Source: Brachionus koreanus
Taxonomy: Eukaryota > Rotifera > Eurotatoria > Ploima > Brachionidae
Direction of reading: 5' to 3'
Assembly: GCA_016987375.1 (NCBI GenBank)
Contig: PJRA01000272.1
Location: 1,853,289-1,917,288 of the forward strand
Length of the DNA stretch: 64,000 bases
The notes beneath the pieces are model-generated. The model was not told the origin of the DNA, searched no databases, and was given only the letters and a program-made list of their open reading frames with translations. The position numbers and the translations under genes were made by a program. Within the stretch, counting starts at the first letter, position 1. Every line of letters starts with the position of its first letter. Positions 11,133-22,700 of this stretch are shown piece by piece.

Positions 11133-11616
11133 TTTTTACTAACAACTTATTAATTAATTTTTTATTTTATTTTAAAGCTAGAATCAGTCTTATTTTTAAT
11201 TTTGAAAAAAAATTGGAAAGGTTTTGTCCACTCTAAAAGAAAATTAAACTTTACTTTTGCGTCATTTTTTTTCTACATCCGAAAGTAATTTCGATAACTT
11301 GTTCCATCACTATTTAAACAGAAAAATTTTTCCATAATAATTTGTACGTTGAATCAGCTTGTACATCATTTACTTTTTTAGACAGTGATAAAAAGTGTTG
11401 TAGAAATGATTGAGGCTGAATTTTAATATGTTCAATAGATAATAAATGGTTCTGATTATCTTGATTATCAAATTATCAAAGATTATCAAAAGATTTTTAA
11501 TTTAAAAAAATTTTATTTAATTTCTAGAATTCATTTTATTTTAATTTTATCCAAATAAATTAAATACTTAAAAAATTAAAACATAACAATCTAATTCTAT
11601 TTTTAATGACAATAAT
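11133..11616. other. Short AT-rich intergenic stretch downstream of FAM124
   Basis: No feature seen; it includes the probable 3' UTR of the FAM124 gene. Confidence 0.4.
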
Positions 11617-13401
11617 TTAAAATTTAGCAACTGGAACATGGTATTTGTTAAATAAATTTTGTTTGCTTTTGCGAGCTGACGGATCTAGAGCTATTTGACT
11701 GTTGCTTAGAGGCATTCTACTATTTCTAATCAAATCAAGTGTATGTGATCTCCTAAATCTAGATTCAGGCGTGATTCCAACATAAGGCTTATGATCCATC
11801 ACATCTTTTTTTCTATTTAATCTTTCTATTAAACTATTTTTATAGTAAAAATCCTCATTTCTTAAAAGACCAAGTCTTGTATTGGGAATAAAATATGAGG
11901 GACCATCATTTGTTTTAAATGAATTGGAGGATTTTGGCCGCTTATTTTCACCAAAATCTGTATTTAAATTATCCATGAATGTAACTGATTTGGACTTTTT
12001 ACGGTTCAAATTGGATTCATTATTACTTAACACACTTTTTAGGTATATATTTGCATTTGAACTAGCCAATTGTCTAGCTGATTCTCCTAGACAAGATCGA
12101 CGATTTGGGTTTTTTAAATTTTTGTTTCGAAATGCCAATAAAGCATACATTGAGCTGCTCGATGCTTTTCTAAGCAAATTTTTTAGTTCTCTTTCATTCT
12201 CTTCGTTATCTGTATTCTCATCATAATCATTATCCCAATTGTGACCACGAAATGAGTTGTTTTTTTTCTTATATTTTCGGCTGATAGGCTGTTGATAGAT
12301 CAAATTTTTGACACTATTCGGATAAAGATGTTCTTTTCTAAAATTAGCTCTGAGCTGATTTCCTGAAGCAGTCGAGCAACTCCAGTTGCCAGAATCAAGA
12401 CTATTTGCTTCGCTGCAACTGCTCGAATTCGAGTTTGGACTAAAATTATTCATGCAATTCATCTTTTGGTTTAAATGAGCCAAATTAGAATGGCACTGTG
12501 CTAGGCCAGTAGTTTTGAACAGTTCTGTTGATTCTCTAGAAGTGTCTATTAGATAGACTTTATTTTGATCCGGATCATTTACCGAGTAGATTTTATTTTT
12601 TTCTATCTCTTCCAAAAATCCGTCCAAAAGTCTAATTACATTGATAAAAAATGCACGGTCATTTATTTTGTAAATAAGATTTGAATTGGGAATTTTTTTG
12701 ACACACACAGATGGATCCGACTTCAAACTAAGTTGAAATTCTATTTGTTCTTCTTTGGTTTGCTGATTTAGAATAAAAAGTGAAAAATTTTTTTTTGAAA
12801 AATTAGGATATTTATCAAACAAAAGTCGATAGAAAAAAAGCATTAGGTCATAATTTCTACAGTTTATATTTAGTCGGATTATATATTTTTTTTTAATGTT
12901 TATTGTGCTATTATTGTCTGCTTTTGGTGATATCCAATTCGATCGACAGCATAATGGCGCTTGAAAATTAACTTTGCTCGAATGGCTCAATTTAAAAAAT
13001 ACTTGTCGTGCCAATGTTTGACCATTTTCGTCATTTAGCTCAATTTTATGATGATAAGACCAGTTTTCTTCATCTATTTCCGACTGGTTTACAGTAATTT
13101 TATGATTTGGAATATTGGTTAGTAAAATTAAGCTAAAATTTGTTACTGCGATTCTATTACCAGTTTTTGTCTCGGCTTTATTAACTGGAAAATGATTAAA
13201 ACGAATAAAGTTAAGATACTCAATGATTCTATTAGTTTTGGTTAGCTCATTTTGACTAATTTTTGGATCATTTGTAGCCAAATTGAAAAATTTGATAACA
13301 TTATTTGTGATGTAAATGTCCTCTTTCTCAAGCCTATTTACAGATAGAATAAGTTCTATGGGCAAATCGAGGGCTGAATTAATTTTGGCTTCCAAATTCA
13401 T
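11617..13401 (-). CDS. FAM124: FAM124 family protein
   Basis: A single long frame of 594 aa from ATG 13401; the frame is open 14 codons further upstream without an ATG, so an upstream exon spliced at a TTTAG near 13430 is possible. Residues about 10-300 match the FAM124 domain in order: hydrophobic LPIELILSV start, ENWSYHHKIEL (the W-x-YHH block), RLNINCRNYDLMLFFYRLLF, and EQIEFQLSLK. The C-terminal half is low-complexity, rich in Ser/Asn/Lys, with no known domain, probably disordered. The FAM124 domain is related in fold to glyoxalase/dioxygenase-like proteins, and its biochemical role is unknown. Human FAM124A and B are shorter in the tail. No membrane segment or signal peptide. Confidence 0.7.
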   Translation of the reverse strand: MNLEAKINSALDLPIELILSVNRLEKEDIYITNNVIKFFNLATNDPKISQNELTKTNRIIEYLNFIRFNHFPVNKAETKTGNRIAVTNFSLILLTNIPNHKITVNQSEIDEENWSYHHKIELNDENGQTLARQVFFKLSHSSKVNFQAPLCCRSNWISPKADNNSTINIKKKYIIRLNINCRNYDLMLFFYRLLFDKYPNFSKKNFSLFILNQQTKEEQIEFQLSLKSDPSVCVKKIPNSNLIYKINDRAFFINVIRLLDGFLEEIEKNKIYSVNDPDQNKVYLIDTSRESTELFKTTGLAQCHSNLAHLNQKMNCMNNFSPNSNSSSCSEANSLDSGNWSCSTASGNQLRANFRKEHLYPNSVKNLIYQQPISRKYKKKNNSFRGHNWDNDYDENTDNEENERELKNLLRKASSSSMYALLAFRNKNLKNPNRRSCLGESARQLASSNANIYLKSVLSNNESNLNRKKSKSVTFMDNLNTDFGENKRPKSSNSFKTNDGPSYFIPNTRLGLLRNEDFYYKNSLIERLNRKKDVMDHKPYVGITPESRFRRSHTLDLIRNSRMPLSNSQIALDPSARKSKQNLFNKYHVPVAKF

Positions 13402-16400
13402 TTTGCTAGCTTGATCATTTGAATTTAGATTTAGTCTAAACAATTTAAATTGTATTAGTTGAATTTTTATTAGATCTTCATGCCTTATCTATTAACAATA
13501 AAATTAATTAGTTGATATTGGTCAAATAGTTTTTTCCTTATCATATTTTAGAATTAGCTTTGCTCAGTAGTTTGCCATTATTCAACAGAACTAGTCATTT
13601 AAATGATAAATTTAACATTAAAAACTACTATTTAAAAAAAAATTTTATTTGCTTTTTAATTCTCCTTAAAATTCTTAATATTCTTGTTCAATTTTCTCTT
13701 TATTTTTTTTCAATAAATTAGAAAATTTTTTTTAGAAACAGATCTATTTGCTTAAAATTAGATTTTATTTCTACAAAGAAAATAAAAAACAAAATGGAAA
13801 TTTCTAAGTTTTTGTGAATTTTATGATCCGGAAAATTGGAGAAAATTTTTCTTTTAATTTTTAATTAACAAGTCTTATCGAATAATACTTTCAAAACTTG
13901 ATCTGAACACGGAAAAAATTATTTGTTTTGCAGTGAAAAAAAAAAACAAAAAAACAATTAAACTAAAATAATCAATATTAATATTTAGGAAAATTAAAAC
14001 TAATAAAACTTAGACAAATATTAATGAAATTTTCTATTACGCAAGAAAATTCTGAATTAATTAGAAAAATAATGGCTAAGATTGTATTAAATTTTTGTGC
14101 GAATTGTTTCGGTGTTTTTTTCTCTTAAATAAAATTTTTTTGAGCAAAATTACCAAAATCATTTACAAATACAGCCCTTCTTAAAAAAAAAAATAAAAGA
14201 AATTTTCAAATCACTTTTAATTACCTTAGAATGACATAAATAGTTTTTATGCTCAAAAATAAGGTCAGTCGCGAGAAATTTTTGTTCATAAAATAAAAAA
14301 AAAACTCCAATTTAAATTCTTTTGTTTTCAATCAAAACATACTTTATAAGTTTATCTTTTAAATAATATCAGATAGCTAAAATCTAACTTAAAAATCATT
14401 GATATAGTTTAAAATATAAGATAATCATATTTGTTAAGAATTAATTTAATTTTAATTTGAGTTATTCTAATTAAACCATAAAGTATTTTTCAAAATTTTT
14501 TAGCTTCTTTGTTTTTTTTTGTTTTACTTAACTTGCACTTCTATAAAGTAAATCATACAAACTAAAATCAATAATTTTACTTTAATATCAAATTTGAATA
14601 AAAATCAATTTTTTTCTCTAGCCAAAAGTCAACTCTAAGATCACGTGCTCTCAAATTTACAATTATTTTATGGTTGAGATTTTAATTAATTAAAAATTAA
14701 TTAAAATCTTGCGATTTAACAACACAAAAATTCATCTTTTCCTTTATTAGCAACAAATTTTTTAAATTGAGATTTCTCATTCAAGCTACAATAAAAAAAA
14801 AGATAATCACTAACAAATAGTTAGTATTTTGAATAGCAGACAAAATGGCAAATAATTTTGGATTATAAATGGAAGTCAATTGTATTATACGGTTGAAATT
14901 GGTTATTTTAGAGGCCGAATCTCACCAACATCAAATAAAACAACTAATTGCTTATTCTTTGTACAATCTAGTAATCTAATACATTTACTTTATTTAATAA
15001 GATGCTCAAATATTTAATTTTGTCATTTTTTAACATAGTAAATTAAACTTAGTCCTACATTTTGAGCAAAAAAAATGCAAAATGTGTATTTCGATATTTA
15101 AATTGACAAGTCTTGTTTAAACTGGTTAAGCCGGCAATCATTGGCCATGATCTAAATTTAACAATAAATAGATTTTGCTTCTCAAAATTAATCCTCCAAA
15201 TCTTTTGTTTGATTCTGGTCTATTCAAAATTGCCCAATTTTTTGACCCAATTTCAATTGAGATTATATAAAATTATTTTACAATAAGAAAGGCATTTAAT
15301 TCCTGGTAAAATACACGAACAATTGATTAAAATTAAACTCATAATTTCATTGTTTGCAATAGCAATATTGTCAAATTTTTTAAGCTTGCAAAATTGTAGC
15401 TAAAATAGAGACTAATTTAAAAGCTGATCAATCATGCAAATTTTACGAATAATTACTCTTTTTTTGGCTACTAGTTTAAATCTACTCGCAGGCTATTGTT
15501 GTGGCAATGGTTTTACAATTTAAAGTTAATGAGAACAGATTTAAAAAACTATTTTATTTTCTTATATTTTAATTAATGCCAATGGCTTATAGAAAAAAAT
15601 ATTTTGCATTCCATTCCTTAAATTAACAAACCCATTTCGAAGCTTGCTTTGGGTGGCTAATTGGTTTACTTTAGTCACTTTTATGACCCTATAAACATAA
15701 TAATCGAGTCAAAAGAAACAAATTTTGAAATTTCCTAATATTTCTTAGGTTTTATTTTTAAAGACTAATCAAGAAAGCTTCTTTGATTTAGTACTTTATT
15801 CAAATTTTTTTTCATACATAATCTTTGACTTTAAAATGCTTCATTAAGCTTTAAACTAATTTATCAAAGCAAATTTGAATTGAAAAAGAAACTAAAGAAA
15901 AAATATTAAATAAAATTTGTTTTTTTTTTTATTTTATGATGAAAATTTGATTTTTAACTCGTTAATTTAACAATTATACGCTAATAAAAACAATAAGTTC
16001 ATGTAACTAAACTTAATCTCGGATATATTTATGTATCATGTAATCCTTGTCTTACATGAAAATCTTTTAAAGCAACTAATTCTGGATTAAGAGATGGACA
16101 CCAAGAGAACAGTCGTTATAATCCAAAAAATCAAATGATTTTATACCTTTATTTGGGTTAATTAAAATAAATCTAGAGCTATTCTTACTTATTTTTGAAC
16201 AGAATTGCTCTATTGTACATGAGAGTGATAGATCCTAATTACTTCCTCAAGAAAAAATCGCCTATCAATAACATTTTTCGCATACTTTAGCCTATTGTCT
16301 CACGAATGATTTGCAAACAAGAAATATCCAGATAAGATCAAACTCTACTCTATTCAAATTTTTCTAATTAAATAATTTTATTATATTTTTTTTTCAATTG

Positions 16401-17776
16401 AATAAATGTAGTAAAAGGGTTAATTTAATTTTATAGAAAAGTATCCTTTAAAATTTAGACAATAAGAACAACTAAAAAAAAGGCATCGCAACAAGTTCTA
16501 AATGTCAATATTGTTAGAATTTTAATTCAAAAATTTATTTTAGTAATTATTTGCATGATAAATAAAAATTCGAATTTTAATTAGATTTAAATCCGGTTTC
16601 TCACAGATTTATAAACTACTCAGGAACAGAGAATTTGAATTTCTTAATATCAAATGCGAATATTAGAAGATTTTCTCTACTTGATAACTTGATAAGAACA
16701 AACCTTTTTATGAGCAATTAAAACATAAAAGCTCGACCAATATTAATTAATTGAATTTTTTTAGCTGATCCCATGATAGATTTAGGACAGAAAAAAATTT
16801 AATAGGAATTTTTGAATGATGGGAAGCAATTACATTTATAAAATATATACAATTTTTTTTTTATTTGAATTTGTATGAGATTTAATTTTTGATTTTATTT
16901 AAATGTTGGCACGAATAAATTTTAAAATGGTTTCTCTAATTTTTTTTTAATTTAATAATTCAAAAGAAATTATGTAATTTTTTTGAATTTTCAATTATTC
17001 AATTACCTTATTTTTAAAAGAAACCTTATTAAAGAGCTGGTTAAATACATTTTCAAATAAATGAGCGAAATATATAAATTTTAAACCTAAAAATTTTTCT
17101 TTTTGACCATTGAATAATCAAAAATTTTAAAAGTAGCTTTAAAGTAAAACGGCTTTTGTTACCAAAATAACTTTTTTTTCACCAAAAAATTGCATCTCTT
17201 TCGTGGCTGAAGAACGTGTATAATGTAAAATCTTTTTAATAAAGAATATTTAATTTTAATAAAATAACACAAAATAATTAGATCTATTGAGAATTGAAAG
17301 ATCAATGTTAGAATTCTTTCCTTGTTGGTTTACATTAACTTTTTTTATTGAGAATCCAATTATTGCTTTCAATTGGTAAAGAATCAAAGCTTCTTAATTT
17401 TGATCGAAAGATGTTTAAGGTGAGAACAGCGAAGAAATTTGAGATTGAGAGTGTTCAGTTATAAATTTTGATAATTCTTAATTAACAAAAGTTAATTAAT
17501 AATTAGGTTTTCAAAATAAGTTTAATTTAGTTTAGTTTAATTTTTTAAAAAATATCATTAAAATATTTGTTAATCATAGTTAAATGAGATTCTATGCTTA
17601 AAAACAAAGCTATGCTTTTACTACGAATATATTTTGCAAAATTAATAAAATATTAAGTCAAAAGTTTTTTATTTTGTACACCTAAAAGCGGCAAAGAAGT
17701 CAAATGACTCGTTTTTCAAAAAAGAAAATTATTAGCTTGAAAATTGTTCACAAAAGAAGTAGAATATCTTCAAAAA
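13402..17776. other. Gene-poor 4.4-kb stretch upstream of FAM124
   Basis: Very AT-rich. No long frame, tRNA or repeat recognised. The only item of note is a 29-codon plus-strand frame at 15434-15523 that looks like a bare signal peptide (see findings). Confidence 0.4.
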
Positions 17777-17950
17777 TGTTTAAACCCCTTTCATTAAAAA
17801 AATGGGGGACCGGTTTCGACTTGGAAAAATTTGCAGTGTAGATGATCAACTCGAGGCAGTAGTCTCTGTGTCAGATCGGAGCTGTTGCTCAAAAAAGGTA
17901 CTTGAAAAGGAGATGAGCGCCTCCCCATTATCCACTAGTATAGAATAGGG
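17777..17950 (+). repeat. Repeat B, well-preserved copy
   Basis: Begins TGTTTAAACCCC, holds GGTTTCGACTTGG and CTCTGTGTCAGATCGGAGC, and ends near CTAGTATAGAATAG. Aligns along its full length (about 160-175 bp) with the copy at 47615-47770. GC-richer than its surroundings. Probably a SINE-like or MITE element; the GGTTTCGACT block resembles a Pol III B box but is imperfect. Confidence 0.7.
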
Positions 17951-18226
17951 TAAAAAAAATTAATTAAATTATCTCTAAAAATTAATTAAAATAATCTCCT
18001 AATTTAATTAAGATGATCGCAGAAATTAATAATTTGATCTCCAAATTTTATTAATGAAAAATTCAGACAAATTTAATCGTTTTCAAAATGTATGTTTCTT
18101 AATTAACTCATTTAACGATTCAAGTCCATTATTAGTAGTCAGACCATCATAATTATATAAAAGTAATTAAATTTGACGTTTCGTTTTTTACGTCAATTTT
18201 CGTTTTTTTACGACGAATTTAAATAT

Positions 18227-19013
18227 TCAACCTATAAGCTCATATAAATTTATGCTATTTAAATCTACAATACTTATATTGTTTTCATTGTAATTATTAT
18301 AGTCTAACAAATTTCTTAATAGAGTAATGTTTTGCTGATAATTTGAGACTTCTCTATCATAGAGACTATTGAAAATAAATTCGATTGAGTCTAATAGACC
18401 CAAATTTGGCATTTGTGTCCATTTCCAATTAGCTTTGATATTAATTTGCTAGATAATAAACCATCGACTTGGTATTCATCAGCTACCTCCTTATACTGCT
18501 TGTAAAATGAATCATTTTTTTGACTCAGCAACTTCTTGTCATATAACGATTTTAGCTTCTCGTAAATTTGTTTCGTTAATTCATTAGTGTGGATTTGATT
18601 GAACATAAAAAATTTGTGTTTTTTATAAACAGTTTGTATAGAATCAATATTAAGTACCTTAAAAAGTGGAGACGTTTTGACAAATTTTGAAACTCCTATT
18701 GATTTTTTTATTAATATATATTGACGAATGTTAAATTTATTCAATTGCGTTTTGCTGATGTGAAGCATCTCAAGTCCATACTTGAATATTGATTGACAAA
18801 ACTGTTTGTAAATGAAACCAATAGTTTTGGGATTCAACCCACCAGGTTTGCAACCAAAACCATATTAAGAGTAAAATGACCGTTCGCATTTGTGAATTTT
18901 TTTCTCAATAAATTTTAACTTTTACTCTCGGTCTCCTTAGGCATACCTAGATATTCAAAATTTGAAGTGAATGGTATTTCAACACCATTCATCATTATTT
19001 TGCTGTTATGGAA
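18227..19013 (-). pseudogene. Non-LTR retrotransposon reverse transcriptase, C-terminal part (dead)
   Basis: From 19013 leftward one frame reads KIMMNGVEIPFTSNFEYLGM, the NFEYLG thumb motif typical of non-LTR reverse transcriptases, then stops. After a frameshift a 148-codon frame continues with IYKQFCQSIFKYGLEML, matching the K..Y....R..L.YG.E block downstream of the thumb, followed by a Lys-rich tail. A further shift leads into 18412-18227. The catalytic palm is absent. It differs from the fragment at 7820, which carries the palm. Confidence 0.75.
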
Positions 19014-19732
19014 AGGACATCATAATAACCTTCGAATCTTTATCGAATTATTTGATAAATTCAATAACTTTCAAAATTAATGATTTTGACCAATTTTTAT
19101 TAAATAACTTTTATTTAAACTATCAAATAACTAAATTATAGAGATTTATTTTGAAGATCATTTTATTAATTATAGAGATCGATTATAATTGTACAAAAAT
19201 AATTTTTAATCCTTTAGATTTTCACTAAAACGAGCCATTTGATTTGTTTTGGTGCTTCTCCAGTAAATAACTAAGGTATAAAAATTAAAATCTAAATTAT
19301 GAATACTAGCTGTCTATGGTTTAATTGTGTAATTCCTAGGGGCGAATACACCTAGTCTCATTTTTGATAATAAAATTTTAAAATGAGAAAGTTTCGGTTG
19401 CATACAGCTTTGCTTATTAGCCCTTTCGTTCTTAAGAAAGGAATCAAATCATAAATACTGAAATAAAGAGGTTTCTTTGTTTATAGAGTTTAATGATAAA
19501 AGATCCTATAGCTTTTATAATTTTGAGATTAATCTGAATTCTAATTAAATTGTTAAATTAGACTAAAAATTCTGGTAATTTAATTTTTCTATAATTAATT
19601 TTATATCATTTTTTTTCAATAATTAAAAAAAAATAAAAAACTTTAATAAAATTTTTAATTAAATAATTGTCAATTTAATTTTCTGGATTAAAAAAATAAA
19701 TAATTAAAATTAGGTTAAAATATACAAGAAAA
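19014..19732. other. AT-rich intergenic stretch downstream of the calpain gene
   Basis: Probable 3' flank of the calpain gene; nothing else recognised. Confidence 0.4.
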
Positions 19733-22700
19733 TTATTCAATCTTTCTGATTCTAGACGAGTGTAATCCGGCATAGAATTTTGGAATAGAAGGATAATTAT
19801 CTGACTGATTTTTTTCTGTTTCGATTTTTGTTTCCATTTTGTATCCAATTACAAAACCCTTGCGATAATTTTGCGGTGTTAAATAGCACAATAATTGCTT
19901 AGTTAAAGGAGCAATTATGTCAGTTGTTTTGCTGGCCAGCCTGGTTGACTCCAAATTTTTTGACTGGCCTAAATCAATTGATACATTTACGTATTTGTCT
20001 TTACTTAGATTTTCAACCACAACCCCATGTGTGCATGATCCTGGAATAATTGAAGTCAATAAATCTCCATCAAGCTCCATTCTTATTTTATTGGCTTTTT
20101 TAGCCACACTAAAAAATATATCTGCTATACTTTCAGATGCCAGACTAGTTTTGTTCAAACTAAATCTGCATTCACCATGAATGACCAAATTATATGAATA
20201 AAAATTAGGATCTTCTGTGTTAAGGTTTTTTTCTTCGAGTACATTTGAAATAGCTTTGATAGATGTGGCAAATATAATATAAAAACCACGCTTTAATTGA
20301 CAAGATAGATTTATAAAATACTCGACATTGTGTTCATAGGCTACACAACTTAGACCTCCGCCTTCTGCTGGCTCATTCAAACGACACACAACTAGGCAAA
20401 GGTCAATATCAGGCTCATCATTTCTGTCAAAGCCTTCATTTTTTCGGCCTGTTGAGAACAACTCAATTTCGAATTGATTTTCATTTGAATCCTGAACATT
20501 TATTAGAAAAACTTGGACGCCATCTGAAAAGTCGTAAAAGTATGACGAGTGTCTTGACTCGAACCAATCAGTTCGAACTTTACAAATTGATATATCATAA
20601 AAATATTTTAGTAGGTCTTCAAACGAAATCCAAAAACATCCGTCATTTTTTTGGTACACTCCTGCTATTTCATCGCGTATATTATCTGGCCAGTGCGGCC
20701 ATTTGTTTGACCATGCGCCCTTCCATTCTTTTTTTCCCCATGGATTTCCTTATTTTTAGAAAGAATTTTATTATCTTTAATTTTTTTTTAAATAAAATCA
20801 GGTTTAAATTGAAAAATCACAATTGAATTCTGAATTTTTTTTGTTATATTTTCTTAAATTTTAAATTTATTACAAAATTTCCCATATAAAAATAATCTTT
20901 ATTTAAGCTTTAGTTTGAGGCTTATAGAATTAGAGTTCTAATAGGTGATTTAAAAGAAAACAACTAATTTTGTTTTTTCCGTCATTTACGTAATCAGGTT
21001 CAATCAGGATTTTTAAAAACTAATAATATTGCAAAAATTTATTTCTAAACATGAGATTACTTATGGTTTTAATTTAATTTCAGAAATTAAGTAATCGAAA
21101 CTTTGGAACATATTAAATATCAAGAAATCAAGTTTTTTTTTGTGGTTTTGATATTATTTCATCTCTTGTAGTTGAATTAAAACAGAGATGTGATGGTGTA
21201 AACATTTTTGAAACTATATTTCTAACTTGAAGAACTGGTCTATTCATTTGGTCATAAAAAGCAATTGCAGATAAAGCTGAAACATTAATTTTAAAAACAT
21301 TTATTTAACTCTTCATGTCACGTCAAAACGTAGCTTTGTGAGGTAGAGGCCTAAAGCATTGATTAAATAAGGAATGAGAATTTGCAGAAAATTTAAAATT
21401 ATATATTGTAAAAATTGTATGCAAAGACCAGCTTTCGACCTGCTTAAAACCTTTTTACAGAATATATTTTAGCAATTATAATTAAAGTTTTTCTTAGTCA
21501 AACGTTTTTTTTAACAATCAAATTCATTGAAATACATTGATTAAATACTATAGATTTAATACTATCTAATTAGCTACAAAAATAATCGAAATACTGTAAA
21601 CTTACTACTGTTATTATGATCATGCAGATGAGATTGATGGCTTTGTAGATGATGTTAATATAAATTTGGTTAACTCCTCGGACTCTGATTCAGACCTTAA
21701 TTCGGACTCAGAAAGTGATTCTGATAATGAATAATATCGTTTTTTATTGTGCTGTTTTATCTTGTCTTTAAATATTTTTGTGATTTGAAAATATCGTTTT
21801 TTAATTTTATTTTAAATAGATAAGTCCATTTTTTTTATAATTAATGTAAAACTTTTTGTAAATAAAAATTTTCAAATATCAATTAAATAATTAAGAATAT
21901 AATTTTTTAATAACCCAAGTCAGTGTAACTTTGGTACGGAAGGTCATAAATTTTAAAATTCTAACAGATTATAATTCAGTTAATTGAAACATATTAAAAT
22001 ATATAAAAAATTAAATTTTTTAATTTTTAATAATGATTTGAACAAATTTTGTTGCAAAATCAAAAAATTCGTTCCTTTGACTGCTTAATTAAAATTCTTT
22101 TCTTCAAAGTTATTTTAATCGAAAATAATTATTACAATTTTGCATCTATTGCCAATGACGTCATTGAAACTTAGTTTGCTTCTCTATATTACTTCATCTA
22201 TAATGCTTCTTTTATTTACTTCATGCAATTTTGTCTTGATCATAATAAACTAATATCTGATAGTAGACTAAAAAATTTATGTACTTTATGTACATTATCA
22301 GGCATTAAATAGTCAATACGAGATTGTTTTTTTCAGTTAAACCAAGTTAAAAAATATGAGCTGTTGGATTTAAAAAAATAGATTTTCGAAAATCCTTAAA
22401 AGATTGGATTAAATGCCAAGATTAAACGCTTAGTCAAACTATGGTTAATTTAATGATTAGCTTTATTTTAAAAAAACATTATTTAAGAAGAGTTTAGTGT
22501 TCGGATTAGGGAGAAGGTTTTTTTTTAATGGTTATACATACAGTATAATATAAGATAATATGTAATATCAAATTATCATTTGGACTATAATTTTTAACTT
22601 TTGAAAAAACATCTTCGTTGTTAATTTCATACATTGAAATTGAAATACTTAAAAGAAATTGAAGTACATAAAAGTAAAATATAGCCAAGAAGTTTTATAT

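Noticed and set aside
17820..17840. Possible Pol III B box in repeat B
   Set aside because: GGTTTCGACTTGG departs from GGTTCGANNCC by an insertion, and the other copies are worse; kept only as a remark.
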